Shown: piece after piece, positions 25,479-34,380 of the stretch | Numbering within the stretch: position 1 is the stretch's first letter | Layout: every line of letters starts with the position of its first letter | NCBI GenBank assembly: GCA_022510925.1 | Contig: JAFLSO010000009.1 | Location: 1 to 64,000, forward strand | Direction: 5' to 3' | Length of the DNA stretch: 64,000 nt | DNA from: Treponema sp. | Lineage (GTDB): Bacteria; Spirochaetota; Spirochaetia; Treponematales; Treponemataceae | The notes under the pieces: model-generated | What the model saw: the letters and a program-made list of their open reading frames with translations, nothing else | What the model was told of the DNA's origin: nothing | Database searches by the model: none | Program-made: the position numbers and the translations under genes

Positions 25479-28400
25479 TTATTTCTCCAGTATAAATTCC
25501 ACGCGGCGGTTCTTCCAGTTGGCGTCCTTGTCCTTGGGGTCGGCCACAGGCTCCGTGCCGCCCTTGCCGTCCACGGTCAGCCGCGACTCTGATATGCCGT
25601 TCTTGACCAAATAATTTTTAACGAACATGGCGCGCTCCTGGGAAAGAGGAATGAGGGCTGGTCCCCATGCGGCGGGATTATTCATGGTCTCCTCGTCGGG
25701 GTTGTCCGTAAGGCGGTTCGCGTGCCCCACTATCGTGACCTTATAATCCCCGAATTTTTTAAGCGCGGTGGTTATCATTCCCAGAACGCGCTCGTTGTTT
25801 GTCTTCTGCTCGGCCGTGATTCCCTGCGTAATATTCCTTCCTGCCGCATCCTTGGTACCCGCGACACCGAAGTCCGCGTTGTCGCTGCGGAAAATTATGG
25901 ACGGAACCTGCATCTTAAGCTTGTTGCCGTCACGCACCACAAGAACATCAGTCTGTATTATGCCCTTGACAGTGCTGGTCATGCCAAGCTCGTCAGTGGC
26001 GGTGAACTCATAAGGATAGTCCTCCGCGGACTGGACAAGCTCGCCGTTGTTTCCGCGTCCGTCCCAGATAATGCGCTCCGTTATGGATGTCTTGCCGCTG
26101 GTTTTCCAGAATGCGCCTCCGTTGCGGTCATAAATAGTGAATGACCAGCTCTTAAGGCTTGCCAAAGTCTCCCCGCGCAGACGAATGAACAGGTCGTCAT
26201 CGTTACCGTCATTGTCCGGGCTGAAGTATTTTGGCGCGGTGTTTACTGTGAGCCTGGGCGCATCTGCCACGCACACGAACATGGAGCCTGTCGCCTCCAG
26301 GTCATTTCCCTTGGCATAGGAGGCGCGCAGTTTGGCCAGGTAGACGCCGTTCGCCACAGTGCCGTCATCCTTGTCGCCCGCCCATGTGAAATTCGCGGGA
26401 AGATTACTGCTGTCCTCCTGGGTCCACCGCCGCACAGCCGCATTGGACGTGGCGTCGATTATGTCAAAGCTCCATGACTCTATGCCGTCCTGCAGCGAGG
26501 CCTTTATGGAAAGCTGCTGCACGTTCCTGGGTGCCTCCGCGTTCGGGGAGAAAACCTCATGCGCGCTGGTTATGTATGCCGATACAGGGCGGGTGTCAAG
26601 CACTATGCCCGGTATGTCCGCTCTCACGCTGTTTCCCGCGGAGTCAGTGGAGGCGATTCGCACGGCGTACTCGCCGTCAGCAACTTTATTTCCGTTATTG
26701 TCCGTGCCGTCCCAGGAGAAATCCACAGGCTTGGAATTCTGCCATGTGTATGTCCTTACCGGCGTTCCGTTTTTGGAGAGAATCTCTGCCACCCACTTAG
26801 CCTCCCGGCTTGCGTCCGTAACTGAGACAGGAAGGCTCTGCTTGCGGCTTATGCCGTCAGGAGAGAACAATGTGTACGGAACGGAGATTTTAACCTGAGG
26901 GGCCGCCGTGTCCAGCAGGAAATTCTGCGCGGGCGTGGAGGCCATGGTGCCGCTGTTCGCGATGGTCTCAATCGTAACGGAATATGTTCCGTCCTCGCAT
27001 CTTGTGACACCGTCAGCGGCTATGCCGTTCCATGAGAGAGACGCCGGCATGGAGCCTGTGCCGCTCTGGGTGTAGACGGGTTTTCCCTTGGAGTCAAAAA
27101 CCTTAAGGCTGTAGCTTTCTATTCCGCTGGACGCTTTGACTACGGGAGTGAATGTCATGGTGTCCTGCACGCCGTCACCGTTGGGAGAGAATGCCGCAGG
27201 AGAGACTGAGAGCATGAGCTCTGTCTTGCTTGTGTCAAGCGTGAAGCCCGCGGTCCTGGCGCTGGAGGAATTCCCTGCCGGCTCCGTTACCGAAAGCTCA
27301 TAATAATAAAGGCCGTCCGCCGCAAGTTTCCCTGAGCTGTCCATGCCGTCCCAGAAAACGTTCTCGGGAATCGCCGCACCGAAATTCCACACGCGCACGG
27401 CGCTTCCGTCTGAGTCCAGGATTCTGCCCGTCCAGTTTTTCTCGCCTGTCCAGGGCATCTCCTCCTTTATCTGCTGCTGGCTTATCTCCAGACTGTCACT
27501 GCCGTTAAAAACTTTAGCGCCCGCAATCACAGTGGCGGAGGGAGCGGTCACGTCCAGAACGAACACTGGGGAAAGAAGGACAGGAGGCTCGTAACCGTTC
27601 TGATATTTTGCCGTGACCTCTGCGCGGTACTCGCCCTCAGGGAGCAGTTTTCCGCCCTCATCTTTTCCGTCGAACGTTATGCTTTTAGGCGCGCTCTCAG
27701 TGCCGCTGAAAGTGCGGTAGACTTTGTAGCCGTCCTTGTCAAGTATTTTCACGGCCCAGTTTGAGAGCGAATTCACTTTTGAGACCGGCTGGGGAACGGA
27801 GATATTAAAGCTTATGGTGTCCAGAATTCCGTCATCGTTCGGGGAGAAATATTTTGAGCCCGCAATGGCTATCTCGGTCTGCGGTTTTTCTGCGGAATAA
27901 ATTATATTCGTTATGACCGCTTTCTCGGAGGTGTTGCCGGCCAGGTCCGTGGAGCTTATCTCGTAATTGTACACTCCGTCAGGCACCATGGCAGAAGTCT
28001 CGTCCGTGCCGTCCCACTCAAGCGTGAGGGGCTCTGAATTCTCCCATGTATACGAGCGGACTATTTTACCCTCCACGTCCGTAATCCGGGCGCTCCACAA
28101 ATTCTCCTTGGAGCCGCTCTGAGGAATTCTTAAAGTCACTTTGGAGCCTTCGCCGAAAGCCTTGTCATTGGCGCTCAATGCCGCGAGCCTTATCTCCGGC
28201 GGAGTATTGTCCACTATAACCTGAAGCTTGCTGGTGGTGGCGGTGTTGCCGTTGTCATCGCTCGCGGTAAACTGATAGTAATAGATGCCGTCAGGCGCGA
28301 GCGAGCCGTCGTCAAAGAATCCGTTCCATACGATGCTGGCAGGAACGGCCACGCCCTGCTTTGGAGTAATCAGCGAGCGGAAAAAACTTTTGAACGTGAT

Positions 28401-28628
28401 GCGGTCCGGCAGCGCTACTTTGTTCCCTATGGTCCTTACAATGCGGCCGCTCTCATCGGTGATGGTGAAATTCCACTCGCTTATGTAGCGCTTCTCCTTT
28501 ATTCTAAGCGGAACCTCAAGGACATCCTGAATGCCGTCGTTATTGGGAGAGATGTAAACGGGCGAACGCTCCGCAAACGCGAAAGCCGCAACGCATAAGG
28601 CACACGCTGTAACTAAAATCTTTTTCAT
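25479..28628 (-). CDS. large exported protein with FlgD-type Ig-like repeats and a C-terminal OmpA domain
   Basis: 1049 residues. A signal peptide (MKKILVTACALCVAAFAFA) is followed by about six β-sandwich units, each opening with a calcium-type motif such as SPNNDGIQD, SPNDDGILD, SPNGDGVQD or SPDNDGNDDD and containing the FlgD-Ig core (IVWNGFFDDGSLAPDGIYYY, VSWDGTD-like). The last 130 residues are an OmpA peptidoglycan-binding domain (VTIVGHANRLTD, ERAMFVKNYLVKNGI, WKNRRVEFILEK). It should be a periplasmic or outer-membrane scaffold anchored to peptidoglycan. It starts 12 bases after the UPF0164 gene, so the two form an operon. Confidence 0.88.
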   Translation of the reverse strand: MKKILVTACALCVAAFAFAERSPVYISPNNDGIQDVLEVPLRIKEKRYISEWNFTITDESGRIVRTIGNKVALPDRITFKSFFRSLITPKQGVAVPASIVWNGFFDDGSLAPDGIYYYQFTASDDNGNTATTSKLQVIVDNTPPEIRLAALSANDKAFGEGSKVTLRIPQSGSKENLWSARITDVEGKIVRSYTWENSEPLTLEWDGTDETSAMVPDGVYNYEISSTDLAGNTSEKAVITNIIYSAEKPQTEIAIAGSKYFSPNDDGILDTISFNISVPQPVSKVNSLSNWAVKILDKDGYKVYRTFSGTESAPKSITFDGKDEGGKLLPEGEYRAEVTAKYQNGYEPPVLLSPVFVLDVTAPSATVIAGAKVFNGSDSLEISQQQIKEEMPWTGEKNWTGRILDSDGSAVRVWNFGAAIPENVFWDGMDSSGKLAADGLYYYELSVTEPAGNSSSARTAGFTLDTSKTELMLSVSPAAFSPNGDGVQDTMTFTPVVKASSGIESYSLKVFDSKGKPVYTQSGTGSMPASLSWNGIAADGVTRCEDGTYSVTIETIANSGTMASTPAQNFLLDTAAPQVKISVPYTLFSPDGISRKQSLPVSVTDASREAKWVAEILSKNGTPVRTYTWQNSKPVDFSWDGTDNNGNKVADGEYAVRIASTDSAGNSVRADIPGIVLDTRPVSAYITSAHEVFSPNAEAPRNVQQLSIKASLQDGIESWSFDIIDATSNAAVRRWTQEDSSNLPANFTWAGDKDDGTVANGVYLAKLRASYAKGNDLEATGSMFVCVADAPRLTVNTAPKYFSPDNDGNDDDLFIRLRGETLASLKSWSFTIYDRNGGAFWKTSGKTSITERIIWDGRGNNGELVQSAEDYPYEFTATDELGMTSTVKGIIQTDVLVVRDGNKLKMQVPSIIFRSDNADFGVAGTKDAAGRNITQGITAEQKTNNERVLGMITTALKKFGDYKVTIVGHANRLTDNPDEETMNNPAAWGPALIPLSQERAMFVKNYLVKNGISESRLTVDGKGGTEPVADPKDKDANWKNRRVEFILEK

Positions 28629-28640
28629 ATTCTGCTATCC

Positions 28641-29717
28641 TTATTCCTCGTCCCATAAAATAATTTCTGGGGCACTTGTATCACTCATACCTAAGTTCAT
28701 GCGGGCGCCCGCGCAGAACGCCTGTATTCCGCCGTGCAGATTCTGCCACGCGAATGACGGGATAATCTCGCTGCGCTCCCAGTCCGCGTTAGCCTTGGAT
28801 ATGCCGGATGAATTTATTGCGAATTTAAAGCACAGTCCTATGCTCGGGAAACTTACGGTGCGCACATCCCTTTGGGCCGCCGCCACAAGCTCGCGGGTGT
28901 TCGCCTCCCAGCTTACGGAGAGCACCATCATGTCCGCGTATGAGAATCCCAGGGCCGCATCCAGCACCGCGTTCTGGAAGAACGGGAATGACAGGTCCGC
29001 CGAGAATCCGCCTTTCAGCCTTCCTGTCTTGAAGAATGTGGCCGCAAAAGACACGCGCGGAGTAAGTATGCTGGGATAGGACACGCCTGAAGCGTTTCCG
29101 TTAATGCCGAGCGCATCAGTATAGCTGGTCAGAGGCTTTCCTAGATTAAGGAAAGACACTCCAAGGCGCGGAGACTTAAGGAACCAGCTGTCCTCAAAGC
29201 AGTAAAGCGCGCCTAAGTCCACGCCCGCCGTCAGGTCAAAGCTGCCTCCCATATAAAATCCTGCGTATGCGTTAAGGCCCACGGAAAGCCTGTCCGTCAT
29301 CTCCTTGGATACGCCGAAACGCATCGAAAGCGAATTGCCCAGATCCATGCGCGGGAAATCCGTGAACGTTCCCTGCAGAACACCGGTAAGCACAAGCCAC
29401 TTAGAGGGCACAATAAGTCCGAGCTGGAACGCCTGCCCGTAACCTGCATCGGAGCCTGCGGCTCTCTTAGTGTCTATCATGGCGGTGTAATTAAGGCTCA
29501 GTACATTGCGCTGCTCCAGGGCCGTAAGGGCCGGATTGAATGCTATGGAGCCGGGAACCACCGTAAACTCAGGTCCTCCGCTCGCGGAAGCGGCACCTGA
29601 CATAAGCTCAGGATTAGAAATTCTGTAGATGCTCTCCCCTCCGAACGGCGGGTTATAAGCAAAGGCATTCGCAAAGGCAAAAGTTACAGCCAAAGCCAGA
29701 ACCAAGTTCTTTTTCAT
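28641..29717 (-). CDS. UPF0164-family outer-membrane β-barrel protein
   Basis: 358 residues with a signal peptide cut after NAFA, then NPPFGGESIYRISNPELMSGAASASGGPEF and SIAFNPALTALEQRNVLSLNY, the opening of treponemal UPF0164 proteins, which are FadL-like barrels proposed to pass hydrophobic ligands. Alternating hydrophobic strands continue to the C terminus. It shares a transcript with the OmpA giant. Good promoter and Shine-Dalgarno (GGGAGG). Confidence 0.85.
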   Translation of the reverse strand: MKKNLVLALAVTFAFANAFAYNPPFGGESIYRISNPELMSGAASASGGPEFTVVPGSIAFNPALTALEQRNVLSLNYTAMIDTKRAAGSDAGYGQAFQLGLIVPSKWLVLTGVLQGTFTDFPRMDLGNSLSMRFGVSKEMTDRLSVGLNAYAGFYMGGSFDLTAGVDLGALYCFEDSWFLKSPRLGVSFLNLGKPLTSYTDALGINGNASGVSYPSILTPRVSFAATFFKTGRLKGGFSADLSFPFFQNAVLDAALGFSYADMMVLSVSWEANTRELVAAAQRDVRTVSFPSIGLCFKFAINSSGISKANADWERSEIIPSFAWQNLHGGIQAFCAGARMNLGMSDTSAPEIILWDEE

Positions 29718-29744
29718 GTAAAAGGCCTCCCTTTTTTGATTTAA

Positions 29745-29773
29745 AGTATAACCGATAACATCATGTTATTCAA
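29745..29773 (-). promoter_or_regulatory. UPF0164 operon promoter
   Basis: Minus strand TTGAAT (29768-29773), 17 bases, TATACT (29745-29750). The spacer contains the inverted repeat AACAT-G-ATGTT, a possible operator. Confidence 0.75.
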
Positions 29774-29814
29774 TTCGCACATGGAATTTAGGCGCGGAGC
29801 CTCAGTTTCCGGAG

Positions 29815-30699
29815 CTACCGCACGGAATCAGCGTTAGACTCCAGCGCGTGCTGAACCTGCTCTATGAGGCTTTCCGGAGTGGAGGCCCCCGCCGTGAGCG
29901 CCACTGTGCCCAGCGTAAAAAAATCCCCGGGTATCTCGGAGGCGTCCTCTATGAGTGCCGTTTTTCCGCAGATGGAGGCCGCGGTCTGAGCAAGGCGCAG
30001 GGTGTTCGCGGAATTCCTCCCGCCTATCACAAGTATGCCGTCACATTTTCCTTTCAGATTCAAATGCGACTTCTGAAGCTCCAGCGTGGCGGAGCAGATG
30101 GAGTTAAACACTTTAAGGCCGGGATTTTTCTCCAGAAGCAGCCCGGAGATAGTCTCGAACTCGGAGGGGCTGAACGTGGTCTGCGCAAGAAGAACGGATT
30201 TTTCTGGAACACGTGCTGCCCGAGCCTCGTCCGCATCCTGCACCACCACGGCGGCATCTGACTTTAACGCGGAGGCACTGGCGGCATGCGCGCAGATGCT
30301 GGTGACCTCGCCGTGGTTTCTGTCCCCCGCCACAAACACCGTGCAGCCCCGGGCAGCCCACTCCGCGGCGCGTCTCTGGCTGGCAAGTACACGGGGACAG
30401 GTGGCGTCCAGCACAAGCGCGCCCTGCTCCTTAAGACGTGCCATGACCTGCGGGGTGGTTCCGTGCGCGCGGATGACCACTGCGCTTCCGCCGTCCGCCA
30501 GCGAAAGGTCCTCCGGGCTCAGAACGGAAAGCCCCATCCCGGAGAATTCCTTTAGCACGCAGGGATTATGTATAAGCGGCCCAAGGCTGAACACTCTGCT
30601 GTATTCCGCTCCAAGTCCGCCCAGGGCATCACGGGCTTTACGCACTGCCCGCTCCACCCCCATGCAGTAACCCAAGACTTCGGCACGAATAACGTTCAT
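29815..30699 (-). CDS. ispH: 4-hydroxy-3-methylbut-2-enyl diphosphate reductase
   Basis: Last step of the non-mevalonate isoprenoid pathway, giving IPP and DMAPP with a [4Fe-4S] cluster. From the ATG at 30699 the protein has 294 residues; the three cluster cysteines are C12 (LGYCMGVERAV), C101 (DATCPRV) and C202 (SICSATLE), and the substrate residues IRAHGT and NHGEV are present. The upstream extension of the frame contains the secF terminator and is excluded. Shine-Dalgarno GGGGG. Confidence 0.93.
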   Translation of the reverse strand: MNVIRAEVLGYCMGVERAVRKARDALGGLGAEYSRVFSLGPLIHNPCVLKEFSGMGLSVLSPEDLSLADGGSAVVIRAHGTTPQVMARLKEQGALVLDATCPRVLASQRRAAEWAARGCTVFVAGDRNHGEVTSICAHAASASALKSDAAVVVQDADEARAARVPEKSVLLAQTTFSPSEFETISGLLLEKNPGLKVFNSICSATLELQKSHLNLKGKCDGILVIGGRNSANTLRLAQTAASICGKTALIEDASEIPGDFFTLGTVALTAGASTPESLIEQVQHALESNADSVR

Positions 30700-30714
30700 A
30701 AAATCCCCCGCGCA

Positions 30715-30747
30715 TAAAAAAGAGCTGCCCAAGATTTCCCAGGCAGC
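30715..30747 (-). terminator. secDF operon terminator
   Basis: Minus strand stem GCTGCC/GGCAGC (30742-30747 with 30724-30729) followed by TCTTTTTTATG. It lies between the secF stop and ispH. Confidence 0.75.
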
Positions 30748-30769
30748 CCCGCAATGTTTTTGAAAAAAA

Positions 30770-32020
30770 TCAGCTCTCCTGCGGCAGATTGCGCGCGGTC
30801 TGCTTGCGAGGACGCACACGCTCCGCGTTCTCACCGGGCTCCCAATGGCGGCGCATAAGCGCTATGAAGCCGGAGCTTATGAACATGGATGAGTAGGCGC
30901 CGGAGACAAGGCCTATCGTAAGGACGATGGCGAAAGTCTCTATGGCACCGGAAGTGAACACCCACAGTGATATTGAGGCGAACATCGTAGTCACGGTGGT
31001 GATTATGGAGCGGCTTAAAGTCTCGTTCAGGGATTTGTCCAGTATCTCCGTAAACTTCCTGGCGTTCATAGTCCTAAGGTTAGTGCGTATGCGGTCAAGG
31101 ATAACCACGGTGGCATTTATGGAATAGCCGAATATTGTGAGGACCGCGGCAAGCGTGGTCGTGCTGAATTCTATCTGAAGCCAGCTTATGAACGTGAACA
31201 TTATGAGGCAGTCATGCAGAAGGGCCACTATGGCTCCCAGCGCGAAATCCCAGTGGAAGCGGATGGTGGCGTAGACCCAAATCAGCAGGATTGTGGCCAG
31301 AGCCAGCAGGATGGACTTGCTCATAAGGCTTTTTGAGAATGACGAGCCCACGAAGTCCGTCTTGATTATGGCCACGTTCTCCGCGCCGAACGCAGAGTTA
31401 AGGGCGCCGGTTATGCTTCCCTGCAGCTCCGTGTTGGAATCCTCGGGAGAAGCCTTTGCCCTTATCTGATAGCTGCGCTGCTCCTCAGTGCCCAGGGCCT
31501 TCACGTCCACGTTAAGCTCCGACACCGCCTGGCGCACATCGTCTATGGTGGAGGGCATGTCCTTGCTCTGCATGTAAAGGTTGTACGGCACGTCGGATGA
31601 GAGCCTGCTGGTCACGGCGGAGTTGGCGAAAAGATTGTAAGTGTCGTTGTACTCGTCAGACTCATCGGCCCAGAGCACGTTCGCCGTTATGCCGTCTATC
31701 TTATTAAGGGACTCCGCCATGGCCCTTACGGTGGGATTCTGCCCGAACGTGAGGGTTATGGTCTCGTTCTCTGCGCCGGCACCGCTTATGACCACATCAA
31801 GCGCGGTGGAGGTCAGATCCGCAGTTACGGTGGCGCTTCCCGAGTAGGTAATCTCAAGCGCGGCAGGGGCGATGCGCACCTCCTCTATGAGGCCCGGCTC
31901 AAAGTCTATGCCGAAGTTTATCCCGCGCACGCAAAGTCCCGCGACGCCTGTCACAATAACAATCAAACTGAATATAGCGCAGCCTAAAAATGCCTTGCTG
32001 AATTTAAACTGCTTTCTCAT
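30770..32020 (-). CDS. secF: protein translocase subunit SecF
   Basis: 416 residues, longer than the usual 300-320 because the first periplasmic domain is enlarged (about residues 35-225). Six membrane helices; motifs GINFGIDFEPGLIEEV at the start and FGYSINATVVILDRIR, with LNETLSRSIITT, in the RND-type core. With SecD it pulls exported proteins using the proton or sodium gradient. The start overlaps the secD stop. Confidence 0.92.
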   Translation of the reverse strand: MRKQFKFSKAFLGCAIFSLIVIVTGVAGLCVRGINFGIDFEPGLIEEVRIAPAALEITYSGSATVTADLTSTALDVVISGAGAENETITLTFGQNPTVRAMAESLNKIDGITANVLWADESDEYNDTYNLFANSAVTSRLSSDVPYNLYMQSKDMPSTIDDVRQAVSELNVDVKALGTEEQRSYQIRAKASPEDSNTELQGSITGALNSAFGAENVAIIKTDFVGSSFSKSLMSKSILLALATILLIWVYATIRFHWDFALGAIVALLHDCLIMFTFISWLQIEFSTTTLAAVLTIFGYSINATVVILDRIRTNLRTMNARKFTEILDKSLNETLSRSIITTVTTMFASISLWVFTSGAIETFAIVLTIGLVSGAYSSMFISSGFIALMRRHWEPGENAERVRPRKQTARNLPQES

Positions 32021-33762
32021 TACTTTACCCCCCAGGCAATGCTGATGTTCTTTTTGCGGAAGGCCTCCGTGTTAAAGTCGAACATAAGGCGGGAAACCAC
32101 CAGGGCGGTAAACACCGTGGAGCATACACCTATGGCAAGGCTCACGGCGAAGCCCTGGATGGAGCCTGTGCCCAACTGAGACATGAAGATGGCCGCGATA
32201 AACGTGGTTATGTTGGAGTCCAGGATGGCCCAGAGCGCATTGTCAAATCCGCTGGCGATTGAGGAGGCCCTGTCCTTTCCCAGACGGCGCTCGTCCTTGA
32301 TGCGCTCGAAAATAATCACGTTCGCGTCCACCGCCATGCCTATTGTAAGAATCATACCCGCAATCGTAGGAAGCGTGATTGTGAGGTTGAAGGCTGAGAG
32401 GAACGAGAACATTATGTACAGGTTAAGAATCTGGGCCACGCATGCGTTCACTCCCGCGCCCTTATACCAAATCAGCATGAAAATCATTATGGCTATGAGC
32501 CCCACGGCTATGGCAAGCAGGCCCTGCCGTATCGCCTGGTCGCCCAGGGACGCTCCTATCACCTGCTGGCTCTCCACTGTGAGCGGAACCTCCAGCCATG
32601 CGGTCTGCAGCACTTTGCGTAGATTCTGCGCCTCGTCCGCGCTGAAACCTGTGATGGCCACGCGGCCGCCCGTAATCGCAGTCTGTATGCGGGCATTGGA
32701 CTTGATTTTCCCGTCGCTTACCAGAGCCAGGTAACGTCCCACGTTCTCTCCCGTGAACGTTCCGAAAATCTCGGCGCCCTCGGAGTCAAGCGTAAAGTTC
32801 ACCTGCGGGCGTCCGGTCATGTCCTCGCGTCCCACTTCCGCGCTCTTTATGTGGCTTCCGTCCAGTGCCACGGCTTTCTTTACTGCCAGATAGCCTTCCC
32901 TCTGGTCAAGCCCGTAGGCGTCCGTGGAATAAAGCCCCATCACCTCGCAGTCATCGGGGATTCCCGCCGCCACGGGATCAATCACACGGCCCTGGCTGTC
33001 GAAAGTGCTGTCCATGTGAGAGTAATAATAGACCAGGAAAGAGTTAGTGGCATCGTCGTCCACAAGGCGGAAATTAAGGCTTCCGCTTCCCTGGATTATG
33101 GAGTTTATCTGATCCGCCTCGGCAGAGCCGGGGAGCTCTATGTATATGCGGTCCTCGCCCTGCTGCCTTATCGTGGGGGAGCTCAGTCCGAACCTGTCTA
33201 TGCGGCTTGTAAGTGTCTCCACCGCCTGCTCCATGGCCTCCCTGCGCAGAGTGTCGGCGTCCATGCCGCTCTCGGTGTTTGACGCCACCACAGAGTCCAG
33301 GTCAGCCCTCACTATGACGTTCATGCCGCCGCTCAGGTCCAGGCCCAGCTTTACGGAGTTGCGGTAGCGCCTCTTGGCCTTAAGAATCTCGCTGCGGTAA
33401 CGGTCCTCTATAAGGGAGGCGAGCTCCTGCTGTGAGGAGAACGAGTGCAGCGCCGCCTCCAGAGTGAGCGGAGACGGGGTGTCCGTGCCAAGCGCCTTGT
33501 AATTCTTTCTGGCGGCCTTCTCCAGCCACTTCTGATCAGCGCCGATAACGGCGGAAGGCTCAGACTTTACCTGGGCCACAAGCCTCTTTACGTCCTCCGA
33601 GGCCTTTACGCCGGAATAGTCCTTTATGTTCTCAAGCGAGCCCAGGGCCAGAGCCTGCACTTCCTTGGGCGTGCGCGCGTACCAGCTTATGGAGGGCCAC
33701 AGGAACGCGAAACAAACTGCAAGCACTGCTATGATAAACAGCAAACGGCTTCTTTTTTTCAT
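32020..33762 (-). CDS. secD: protein translocase subunit SecD
   Basis: 580 residues with the family motifs KLGLDLSGGMNVIV, the P1 head region (TLRREAMEQAVETLTSRIDRFGLSSPTIRQQG) and six C-terminal helices including LPTIAGMILTIGMAVDANVIIFERIKDE. The start shares bases with the yajC stop (TAATG), the standard yajC-secD-secF order. Confidence 0.95.
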   Translation of the reverse strand: MKKRSRLLFIIAVLAVCFAFLWPSISWYARTPKEVQALALGSLENIKDYSGVKASEDVKRLVAQVKSEPSAVIGADQKWLEKAARKNYKALGTDTPSPLTLEAALHSFSSQQELASLIEDRYRSEILKAKRRYRNSVKLGLDLSGGMNVIVRADLDSVVASNTESGMDADTLRREAMEQAVETLTSRIDRFGLSSPTIRQQGEDRIYIELPGSAEADQINSIIQGSGSLNFRLVDDDATNSFLVYYYSHMDSTFDSQGRVIDPVAAGIPDDCEVMGLYSTDAYGLDQREGYLAVKKAVALDGSHIKSAEVGREDMTGRPQVNFTLDSEGAEIFGTFTGENVGRYLALVSDGKIKSNARIQTAITGGRVAITGFSADEAQNLRKVLQTAWLEVPLTVESQQVIGASLGDQAIRQGLLAIAVGLIAIMIFMLIWYKGAGVNACVAQILNLYIMFSFLSAFNLTITLPTIAGMILTIGMAVDANVIIFERIKDERRLGKDRASSIASGFDNALWAILDSNITTFIAAIFMSQLGTGSIQGFAVSLAIGVCSTVFTALVVSRLMFDFNTEAFRKKNISIAWGVK

Positions 33763-34274
33763 TATTGGTTTTCTCCAGATTCTGTTTTTTCCGGGGATGA
33801 CTCCTGGGCCGCGTCCGCTTTCCCGGCATTCTCAGAGGCGCCATCGGCGGGAGTCTCCGCGGGCTTGTCACCGGCTTTGTCCGACTTCCTGGATTTTTTC
33901 CCGGCTCCGAACAGCCCTTTCTTCTCGGGCTGGGCCTCGGAGGAGACCGCGGGCTTGTCCACAATCACCGTGGAGATGGCGGAACGGTTGAATTCAATCT
34001 TGGTGTTGTCGTCCACTTTCAGAACCACAGTATTCTCTTTAGTGGAGGTGATGGTTCCGTGGATTCCGCCTATGGTAACGACTTTATCGCCCTTTTTAAG
34101 CGCGGCGAGCATTTTCTCCGTTTCTTTTTGTTTTTTGTTCTGGGGGCGAATCATGAAAAAATACATGATGATTACAATAAGAACCAGAGGAATAAGCATT
34201 CCAAATCCGCCGCCCGCGGCTGACGCGGCCGCATTCTCGGCATCCAAAAACAAGGGAACAAAAGGCATAATCAT
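33762..34274 (-). CDS. yajC: preprotein translocase subunit YajC
   Basis: 170 residues: one membrane helix (GMLIPLVLIVIIMYFFMIRPQNKKQKE) followed by the YajC small domain (GDKVVTIGGIHGTI, VDDNTKIEFNRSAIS). A 60-residue Lys/Ala/Glu/Pro-rich tail extends it beyond the usual 100-110 residues. First gene of the operon, with Shine-Dalgarno GAAGGAAG. Confidence 0.93.
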   Translation of the reverse strand: MIMPFVPLFLDAENAAASAAGGGFGMLIPLVLIVIIMYFFMIRPQNKKQKETEKMLAALKKGDKVVTIGGIHGTITSTKENTVVLKVDDNTKIEFNRSAISTVIVDKPAVSSEAQPEKKGLFGAGKKSRKSDKAGDKPAETPADGASENAGKADAAQESSPEKTESGENQ

Positions 34275-34307
34275 TTCCTTCCTTCAATTTTAAAATATGA
34301 GTAGCGT

Positions 34308-34337
34308 ATATTATCACACTTTAAGGGGCTGTGTCTA
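34308..34337 (-). promoter_or_regulatory. yajC-secD-secF promoter
   Basis: Minus strand TAGACA (34332-34337), 18 bases, TAATAT (34308-34313). Confidence 0.6.
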
Positions 34338-34380
34338 CTTAGAGGTTTGCGCTGGACAGCGGCAGAAGACGGTCATAGTC

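Noticed and set aside
25338..25592. An 84-codon plus-strand ORF over the candidate small RNA
   Set aside because: The first ATG overlaps the -35/spacer of the predicted promoter, the ORF reads through the terminator hairpin and runs into the antisense of the OmpA gene.
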